From: an uncultured Bacilli bacterium
Lineage (GTDB): Bacteria > Bacillota_I > Bacilli_A > RF39 > UBA660
Direction: 5' to 3'
DNA: 10,881 nucleotides
NCBI GenBank assembly: GCA_947628445.1
Contig: CANQZX010000038.1
Span: 1-10,881, forward strand
A program made the translations under genes and the position numbers. The notes beneath the pieces are model-generated. The model saw only the letters and a program-made list of their open reading frames with translations, had not been told where the DNA came from and did not search any database. Below, piece after piece: positions 5,879 to 10,881 of this stretch (within the stretch, counting starts at the first letter, position 1; each line of letters starts with the position of its first letter).

Positions 5879-6732
5879 AAAATATTTTAGAGGTTAAAAA
5901 TTTAAATAAAAAATATGCCGATTTTACTTTAAAAAATGTCAGTTTTACTTTACCTACAGGCATGATTATGGGCTTTATTGGCGAAAATGGGGCAGGTAAA
6001 ACAACCACGATTAAAGCAATTTTAAATATCATTACAGATTATACGGGAGAAATTAACATCATGGGTTTAAATAATAAAACCAATGATCAAAAAATTAAAG
6101 AAAATATAGGCGTAGTTTTAGATGATATGTTTTTTCCGGAAGTTTTAAAGGCCCAAGATATTAACCAAATTATGAAAAGTATTTATACTAGTTGGGATGA
6201 AGAACTTTTTCAAAATTATTTAAAGCAATTTAATTTACCACTTAAAAAGGCAATTAAAACTTTTTCTAAAGGGATGCGGAAAAAGTTGGAGATAGCAACC
6301 GCCTTAGCCCATCATCCACAACTACTAATTTTAGATGAACCAACCTCAGGCCTTGATCCTGTAGCTCGGGCCGAGGTCATTGAAATATTTCAAAATTTTA
6401 TCCAAAATGAAAAATGTTCGATTTTATTATCGAGTCATCAAACTACGGATTTAGAACATATCGCCGATTACATAACTTTTATTAATAAAGGACAAATTAT
6501 TTTATCGGCGACTTGTGATGAGATTTTAAATCATTATGCGATTGTTCGTTGTACAGCTGCTGAATTTAAAAAAATTAAACCAGAAGATTATTTAAAATAT
6601 CGTCAAGAAAAATATAATTATGAATTATTAATAACGAATAAAAAAAGTTTTAAACAAAAATATACCACCGAGGTAATTGACAAAATTACCTTAGATGACT
6701 TAATGGTCTTAATGATTAAGGGGGTAAAATAA
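5875..6732 (+). CDS. ABC transporter ATP-binding protein (ABC-2 type exporter)
   Basis: A 285-residue nucleotide-binding subunit. Walker A is GENGAGKTT at 36-44, the signature is SKGMR at 131-135 (the form common in CcmA/BcrA/YtrB-type ATPases rather than LSGGQ), Walker B is LLILDEP at 150-156, the D-loop SGLD at 158-161, and the switch histidine H188. At the Q-loop position (about 82-84, GVVLDD) the usual Gln is absent and acidic residues stand there; my recollection is that close relatives often carry FDE. Residues 225-285 form a weakly conserved C-terminal extension. It should energise the permease encoded next, with which it overlaps by one base (TAATG). Co-transcribed with its presumed repressor. 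The substrate is not determinable from sequence; cell-wall-active peptides or other antimicrobials are common for YtrA-linked systems. Confidence 0.93.
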   Translation: MKNILEVKNLNKKYADFTLKNVSFTLPTGMIMGFIGENGAGKTTTIKAILNIITDYTGEINIMGLNNKTNDQKIKENIGVVLDDMFFPEVLKAQDINQIMKSIYTSWDEELFQNYLKQFNLPLKKAIKTFSKGMRKKLEIATALAHHPQLLILDEPTSGLDPVARAEVIEIFQNFIQNEKCSILLSSHQTTDLEHIADYITFINKGQIILSATCDEILNHYAIVRCTAAEFKKIKPEDYLKYRQEKYNYELLITNKKSFKQKYTTEVIDKITLDDLMVLMIKGVK

Positions 6733-7364
6733 TGTGGGGATTTATTAAAAAAGATTTTGCCATGATTAAAAGCAACTGGTTAATTGTATTAATTTTATTT
6801 ATTTTGTACGCTTATTTGGGCTTAACGGATAAGATGGAAATATCATTTATATTACCCTTTATGAGTGTCGTTTTAATGCTTTCAACTTTTAATTACGATG
6901 AATTTAACAAGTGGGATGCTTATGCTGCAACTTTGCCTAATGGGCGGAAGAATGGTGTTCGAGCTAAATATGTGGCAACATTTTTAATCGTTTTCCTTAT
7001 TTCTTTATTTACTATAGCTATGGCTCTAATTATTGCTTATACGAAATCAACAACTATTGATTATGTTAATATATTTGGTCTTATTGGTGCTACCTTTATT
7101 AGTACTATTTTGGTGCAATCTTTGATGTATCCAATTATTTATATGTTTGGTATTACCAAAGCTCGAATTGCGATTTTCGTTATTGTTTTTGTTATTGCGA
7201 TAGCGGGTGGCATGCTTCTAAAATTAATTGATTTTTCGCACTTTACCAAAGTTACAGCTTTTCTAAGTCATTATGCTTTAATTATTTTTCCTTTAATTGT
7301 TTTGCTTTTACTTTATGGTTCTTATAAAATATCTTTAAAAATTGCGACAAAGAAAAACTTTTAA
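6732..7364 (+). CDS. ABC-2 family transporter permease
   Basis: A 210-residue integral membrane protein with six predicted helices (about 16-31, 38-53, 82-103, 113-136, 145-165, 178-197) and a basic C-terminus. Between helices 2 and 3 lies the conserved cytoplasmic segment FNYDEFNKWDAYAATLP followed by GRKNGVRAKYV, the hallmark of the ABC-2 permeases paired with YtrB-type ATPases (ABC2_membrane_5-like). It has half the length of a full exporter, so a homodimer with two ATPase subunits is likely. RBS AAGGGGG (6718-6724) is 7 bases from the ATG, inside the ATPase gene. It is the last gene of the operon, and its stop codon lies within the hairpin shared with the convergent cluster. Confidence 0.88.
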   Translation: MWGFIKKDFAMIKSNWLIVLILFILYAYLGLTDKMEISFILPFMSVVLMLSTFNYDEFNKWDAYAATLPNGRKNGVRAKYVATFLIVFLISLFTIAMALIIAYTKSTTIDYVNIFGLIGATFISTILVQSLMYPIIYMFGITKARIAIFVIVFVIAIAGGMLLKLIDFSHFTKVTAFLSHYALIIFPLIVLLLLYGSYKISLKIATKKNF

Positions 7365-7380
7365 AATAGCTTTAAAAGTT
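7356..7380. terminator. Bidirectional terminator shared by convergent operons
   Basis: AACTTTTAAA (7356-7365) pairs perfectly with TTTAAAAGTT (7371-7380) around loop ATAGC. The hairpin includes the permease stop (7362-7364) on the plus strand and the first two bases of the cyclophilin stop complement (7379-7381). An A-rich left flank gives a U-tract for minus-strand RNA; the plus-strand tail ATATCTTTT is weaker. The stem is AT-rich, so strength is uncertain. Confidence 0.6.
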
Positions 7381-7969
7381 ATATCTTTTGAACATGGTAT
7401 TTTTGCTTATATACATTAACGGTTACTTTTTTAATAGTTATGTTTTCCTTTAAAGCTCCGGTTTCTTCATTAGCAACCTCAGCCTTTTTTTCGATTTGTT
7501 TTAAAACATCCATACCCTTAGTAACTTTGCCAAAAGCTGCATACATTCCATCTAAACTAGTTTTAGCGTTATCATCTAGAACAAAGAAGAATTGGCTGCC
7601 CGCGGAATCGTAATTATTACCTTCACGAGCCATTGAAATAATGCCTGTGGTGTGACTTAGGTTATTCGTAAAACCATTTTGGCTAAACTCCCCTTTAATT
7701 TGATAACCGGGACCACCTGTACCATTACCTAAAGGATCGCCACCTTGTAAGATAAAACCGGGCACTAAGCGGTGAAAGGTAAGACCATCATAAAATCCTG
7801 CGGTTGCTAAAGAAACAAAATTAGCTACCGTATTGGGGGCAATATCCGGATATAATTCAATTTCCACGGTGCCATAATCGGCAATTTCCATAGTTACTAA
7901 AGGATTTTTATGCGTAGTACAACCGGTTAATAAGAATATTATTAAAATAAAACTGATAATTTTTTTCAT
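7379..7969 (-). CDS. Lipoprotein peptidyl-prolyl cis-trans isomerase, cyclophilin type
   Basis: A 196-residue secreted foldase. Residues 1-17 are a lipoprotein signal (MKK, hydrophobic core, lipobox LLTGC with Cys17), so the mature protein should be anchored outside the membrane. Residues about 25-188 are a cyclophilin domain: TFHRLVPGFILQGGDP with H66, R67, F72 and Q75 of the active site, ISMAR at 111-115, SQFFF at 125-129, and LDGMYAAFGKV. The Trp that binds cyclosporin in human CypA is Ser138 here and the later His is Tyr143, as in many bacterial cyclophilins. It would catalyse prolyl isomerisation during folding of exported proteins. RBS GGAG (complement of 7977-7980) is 7 bases from the ATG. 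It is the last gene of the copA cluster, 12 bases after csaA. Confidence 0.93.
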   Translation of the reverse strand: MKKIISFILIIFLLTGCTTHKNPLVTMEIADYGTVEIELYPDIAPNTVANFVSLATAGFYDGLTFHRLVPGFILQGGDPLGNGTGGPGYQIKGEFSQNGFTNNLSHTTGIISMAREGNNYDSAGSQFFFVLDDNAKTSLDGMYAAFGKVTKGMDVLKQIEKKAEVANEETGALKENITIKKVTVNVYKQKYHVQKI

Positions 7970-7981
7970 TCTTTAGCTCCT

Positions 7982-8311
7982 TTAACCTAATTTATCGCCA
8001 TTGGCGACTTTTTGATCTGGTTTAATTAAAACAACGCCATCTTGGCTATAAGTTCCGAGTACTAAAACCTCGGATACAAAATTAGCAATTTGCCGAGGTG
8101 GAAAATTCACGACCGCTAAAACTTGTTTTCCCTTTAATGTCTCCGGTGTATACAAATCCGTTATTTGGGCAGACGATTTTTTAATCCCGATTGGCTCCCC
8201 AAAATCAATTGTTAATTGATATGCTGATCTTTTGGCTTCAGGAAAAGTACTTGCTTCAATAATTGTGCCTACTCTAATATCGAGTTTCGTAAAATCGGTA
8301 ATATCAGCCAT
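7982..8311 (-). CDS. csaA: CsaA, export-related chaperone with tRNA-binding (OB) fold
   Basis: A 109-residue protein that matches Bacillus subtilis CsaA (about 110) along its whole length: FTKLDIRVGTIIEA, PEAKRSAYQLTIDFG, IGIKKSSAQIT, LKGKQVLAVVNFPPRQIANF, SEVLVLG and the ending PDQKVANGDKLG. The fold is the OB-type EMAP/Trbp111 tRNA-binding domain also found at the C-terminus of methionyl-tRNA synthetase, here standing alone. CsaA is described as a homodimer with chaperone activity that interacts with SecA and preproteins. The ATG overlaps the copZ stop by one base (TAATG), and the RBS GGAG lies inside copZ, 8 bases upstream. Its place between a copper chaperone and a secreted foldase gene is notable. 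A tRNA-related role is the main alternative. Confidence 0.93.
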   Translation of the reverse strand: MADITDFTKLDIRVGTIIEASTFPEAKRSAYQLTIDFGEPIGIKKSSAQITDLYTPETLKGKQVLAVVNFPPRQIANFVSEVLVLGTYSQDGVVLIKPDQKVANGDKLG

Positions 8312-8520
8312 TAATTTTGCTCCTCGATAGCGGTTACCTCATAACCTAAATCGCTAATAATTTCTTTTAATTCGGCATCACTTTTTGTGGTATCTACAAG
8401 GGCCTTTTTTTCGATCAAACTCATTTTAATTACTTTAACATCGTGGTTAGTTAAAACTTTAGTAATTCGATCAGCACAATTTTGGCAGTGCATGCCTTCA
8501 ATTTTAATTATTTTTTTCAT
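8311..8520 (-). CDS. copZ: CopZ-type heavy-metal-associated chaperone
   Basis: A 69-residue single HMA domain with the metal site GMHCQNC at residues 9-15, so two Cys (12 and 15) should bind Cu(I) and hand it to CopA. The beta-alpha-beta pattern is complete through GYEVTAIEE. The chosen start is ATG at 8520, 7 bases after GGAG (complement of 8528-8531). The in-frame TTG at 8526 adds two residues but is one base from the GGAG, too close. The gene overlaps the 3' end of copA by 17 bases, suggesting coupled translation. Its first bases share a 14-base identity with the copA start, although the two HMA domains are otherwise diverged. A general metal-chaperone role is possible, but the copA neighbour makes copper likely. 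Confidence 0.9.
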   Translation of the reverse strand: MKKIIKIEGMHCQNCADRITKVLTNHDVKVIKMSLIEKKALVDTTKSDAELKEIISDLGYEVTAIEEQN

Positions 8521-10720
8521 TTTCAATCTCCTTTTTTAATCGTAAAACATTAAAGATAACGGTAAAACTACTAAACATCATAGCAAGGGCAGCAAACATC
8601 GGACTAATTTTTAAGCCCCAAGGTTTAAATACTCCCATTGCAATTGGTACCATTAAAATATTATAGAAGAAGGCCCAGAATAAATTTTGTTTAATATTGC
8701 GAATAGTTTTGGCACTAATTGTAATTAAGTCTTCTAGTTTTCTTAAATCGTCATTTAAAAGAATAACATCGGCGGAATCGGCCGCGATATCGGTAGCATT
8801 ATTAATGCTTACCCCAATAGTAGCCCGGGCTAGGCTCGGAGCATCATTGATACCATCACCCACCATTATAACTTTTTGACCATTAGCACATAAATCACTA
8901 ATAATTTTGGTTTTTTCTTGGGGCATTACGCCAGCATAAACATTTGTAATGCCTAAGGCCTTAGCCACAATTTCGGCAGTTTTTTGATTATCTCCCGACA
9001 ACATTATAATTTCTTTATCCCGTTTTTTCAAACCTTTAATAGCTGCTTTGGCTTGGGGTCGAATGACATCTTTAACCCCAATTAAACCTAAAACAGTTTT
9101 ATCGCGAACAATATAAATTATACTGTTTCCTTCCCCGGCTAATTCTTCTTCATCTGCTAAATAAGGATTTTTAATTTTTAGTTTTGTTAATAATTTGTTG
9201 TTTCCCACATAAACACTAGTATTTTTAATTTGGCCCTTTAAGCCAACACCCGCGATATTTTTAAAGTATTTAACTTTGCCTAATTCAAGGTGATGTTCGC
9301 TCGCATAATTAGTGAAAGCCTTGCTGATGGGATGAGCCGAATTTTGTTCTAAACTCGCGGCTAAAGCAATTAAATTATTGGGCTTTAACCGACTATAATT
9401 TTTAATCTTGGCAATTTTTAAATCCCCATAGGTTAGGGTGCCAGTTTTATCAAAAACAAAGGTATCAATATTCCGGGCTTGTTCTAAAATGGCATTATTT
9501 TTTATTAAGATGCCTCTTTGGGCACAGGCTCCAATGCTAACAACCATCGCTAGAGGTGTAGCTAGACCTAAAGCACAAGGACAAGCCACTACTAAAACGG
9601 TAATCATAGCAACTAAAGCATCGGCTAGAATGTAACCTGTACAAAGATAATCAATTAAAGTAATGAAAGCAATAAGCATAATTAGAGGAACAAAATAATT
9701 ACTTACTTTATCCGCGAGTTTAGCAATTGGGGGTTTAGTGTTAGTTGCTTCCACCACTAGGCGCACAATTTCAGAAATCGTCGAATCTTTTCCTATTTTT
9801 TCGGCTTGGTATTCAATATAACCATCATAATTGATACTACCGGCAATGACATTTTCACCAATCCCTTTTTTGACGGGTTTGGCTTCTCCCGTAATAAAGG
9901 CCTCATCTAAATGGGCTTCACCACTAGCAATTACGCCATCAACAGCAATTTTCACTCCCGGTTTCGCTATTAGAATGTCACCTTTTTTAACCTCATCAAT
10001 AGTTACCTCTTTTTCGTCACCACCAATTTTTAGCAAAGCTTTTTGTGGTGTTATTTGAACTAATTCTTTTAAAGCCTCTTTAGTTTTTTCTTTATTTTGA
10101 TTATCAATGAAGCGGCCTAGTTTTAGAAAATAGATAATCATAATACTAGATTCAAAGTAAAGATTTAACTCCCCGTGATGGCCACCTTGCCAGATTAAAA
10201 TAGTATTAACGGTACTATAAAGAAAACTAGCTAATACTCCAATGGTAACAAGTGTATCCATATTTGGCGTAAGGTGTTCAAGGTTTTTAAGACCACTTTT
10301 TATAATATCAAAACCATAGATTAAAAATATCAAGGCTAAGATAAATAATACAAAAGCATAGTACTCAGGATGCAACATCATATTAAGAAAGTTGGGTATA
10401 GGTAGTCCCCACATTTGGCCCATGGCAATATACATAGTGAGGATAGCCAATCCGCCAAAACCAATTAATTTACCCTTAGCATAATCTTGTTTTTTTTCTT
10501 CCTTAGCGTTATAAATACCTAAACTTTTAAACCCAGCTTGATCAATAAATTTTTCTAAATCGGCGATACTTAAAGATTCTTCATATTCAATTAAAACTTG
10601 GGCTAAAACTAAATTGACGGTTGCTTTATTGATTCCCTTTTGTTTATTTAAATATTTTTCTAAACTAACTGAACAAGCACTACAACTCATTCCTTCAATT
10701 TTTAAAATAACTTTTTTCAT
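8504..10720 (-). CDS. copA: Cu(+)-exporting P1B-1-type ATPase
   Basis: A 738-residue heavy-metal P-type ATPase counted from the ATG at 10720. One N-terminal HMA domain (GMSCSAC; C13 and C16) is followed by eight transmembrane helices, CPC at 380-382 in TM6, the actuator TGE at 277-279, the phosphorylated Asp D424 in DKTGT, HP at 463-464 for ATP binding, and GDGIND near 621-626. Metal specificity is written in the later helices: TM7 has N-x6-YN-x4-P (Y686, N687) and TM8 has M-x2-SS-x5-N (M714, S717, S718, N724), the P1B-1 pattern for Cu(I). It pumps Cu(I) or Ag(I) out of the cytoplasm. GTG 10729 and ATG 10726 are alternative in-frame starts; the GTGAT there resembles the 3' part of an SD for ATG 10720. 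It leads the copA-copZ-csaA-cyclophilin cluster. Confidence 0.96.
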   Translation of the reverse strand: MKKVILKIEGMSCSACSVSLEKYLNKQKGINKATVNLVLAQVLIEYEESLSIADLEKFIDQAGFKSLGIYNAKEEKKQDYAKGKLIGFGGLAILTMYIAMGQMWGLPIPNFLNMMLHPEYYAFVLFILALIFLIYGFDIIKSGLKNLEHLTPNMDTLVTIGVLASFLYSTVNTILIWQGGHHGELNLYFESSIMIIYFLKLGRFIDNQNKEKTKEALKELVQITPQKALLKIGGDEKEVTIDEVKKGDILIAKPGVKIAVDGVIASGEAHLDEAFITGEAKPVKKGIGENVIAGSINYDGYIEYQAEKIGKDSTISEIVRLVVEATNTKPPIAKLADKVSNYFVPLIMLIAFITLIDYLCTGYILADALVAMITVLVVACPCALGLATPLAMVVSIGACAQRGILIKNNAILEQARNIDTFVFDKTGTLTYGDLKIAKIKNYSRLKPNNLIALAASLEQNSAHPISKAFTNYASEHHLELGKVKYFKNIAGVGLKGQIKNTSVYVGNNKLLTKLKIKNPYLADEEELAGEGNSIIYIVRDKTVLGLIGVKDVIRPQAKAAIKGLKKRDKEIIMLSGDNQKTAEIVAKALGITNVYAGVMPQEKTKIISDLCANGQKVIMVGDGINDAPSLARATIGVSINNATDIAADSADVILLNDDLRKLEDLITISAKTIRNIKQNLFWAFFYNILMVPIAMGVFKPWGLKISPMFAALAMMFSSFTVIFNVLRLKKEIENEKNN

Positions 10721-10735
10721 TTTCATCACATTATA

Positions 10736-10744
10736 ATTTTAGCA
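10736..10744 (-). promoter_or_regulatory. Extended -10 promoter candidate for the copA cluster
   Basis: On the minus strand TGCTAAAAT fits an extended -10 (TGnTAAAAT), with a second perfect TATAAT just downstream (complement of 10730-10735). The -35 region at 10759-10764 reads TTTATT, a poor match. The first -10 would start RNA at about 10729, leaving a leader of about 9 nt before ATG 10720; the second would give an almost leaderless mRNA. I found no TACAnnTGTA CopY box here. Confidence 0.45.
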
Positions 10745-10811
10745 CAGATACTTTTTTTAATAAATACCGTTACTATTCACAGATTTTTACATAAAAGTGG
10801 CAATCATTCTT

Positions 10812-10840
10812 AAAAGCAATGAGTTAATTCTCATTGTTTT
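10812..10840. terminator. Hairpin near the right edge, probable terminator of an upstream gene
   Basis: AAAAGCAATGAG (10812-10823) pairs with CTCATTGTTTT (10830-10840), 11 base pairs with one G-U wobble around loop TTAATT, with A/T flanks on both sides that could serve either strand. It separates the copA promoter from whatever lies beyond 10881. The 40 bases to its right have short open frames on the minus strand, but they are too short to identify a gene. Confidence 0.5.
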
Positions 10841-10881
10841 AACTTGTTAAAAGTTCAGATATTGTATATGGATTTCCTTCC

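Noticed and set aside
8521..8526. TTG start for copZ
   Set aside because: Only one base separates it from the GGAG; the ATG at 8520 has the correct 7-base spacing.
9438..10058. Plus-strand open frames opposite copA (9438-9635, 9831-10058, 8697-8879) and similar antisense frames elsewhere
   Set aside because: Low-complexity shadow translations of a clear gene, with no RBS and no recognisable domain.
10721..10811. CopY or CsoR operator upstream of copA
   Set aside because: No TACAnnTGTA box and no GC-rich CsoR-type palindrome could be found. Only AT-rich DNA with -10-like boxes is present.
10841..10881. A partial minus-strand gene entering from the right edge
   Set aside because: All three minus-strand frames give only 8 to 13 codons before a stop, with no recognisable motif, so no gene can be supported.

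Overview
The window is about 10.9 kb of AT-rich DNA (roughly one third G+C by eye). Strong AAGGAGG-type ribosome binding sites, gram-positive regulator families and TTGACA/TATAAT-type promoters point to a low-GC member of the Bacillota or a close relative such as an Erysipelotrichia-, Acholeplasma- or RF39-like lineage. TGA is used as a stop (gntR-type gene, 5876-5878), so this is not a code-4 Mycoplasma. The species cannot be named from the sequence alone. Most of the window reads as ordinary chromosomal DNA. I see no transposase, phage gene, tRNA, rRNA or CRISPR array.

Plus-strand half (1-7364). The window opens with the last 21 codons of a probable carboxymuconolactone decarboxylase-like protein, joined to a small cupin and closed by a clear terminator. 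Two XRE-type regulators with membrane-spanning C-terminal parts follow. The second has a perfect 13-bp palindrome next to its -10 box. Next is a SanA/DUF218 envelope gene broken by a one-base frameshift in an A6 run. A carD-like RNA polymerase-binding regulator follows, preceded by a short leader that contains a promoter, two hairpins and a complete intrinsic terminator ending right at the ribosome binding site. Then comes a glycerophosphodiester phosphodiesterase with a large multi-pass membrane domain and its own terminator. Last is a tightly packed three-gene operon: a YtrA-type GntR repressor, an ABC ATPase and an ABC-2 permease. Its consensus promoter is overlaid by a tandem plus inverted repeat operator.

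Minus-strand half (10735 down to 7379). This is a four-gene cluster: copA (Cu+ exporting P1B-1 ATPase), copZ (copper chaperone), csaA (export-related chaperone) and a lipoprotein cyclophilin. The genes overlap or lie 12 bases apart, so they are probably one transcript. The cluster converges with the ABC operon on a shared hairpin at 7356-7380.

The common theme is envelope and stress physiology: metal export, extracytoplasmic protein folding, lipid-headgroup turnover, an inducible ABC exporter and membrane-tethered regulators. I see no convincing wholly new system. The items most worth a second look are the terminator-containing carD leader, the sanA frameshift, the layered gntR operator and the linkage of csaA and a surface cyclophilin to copper efflux.
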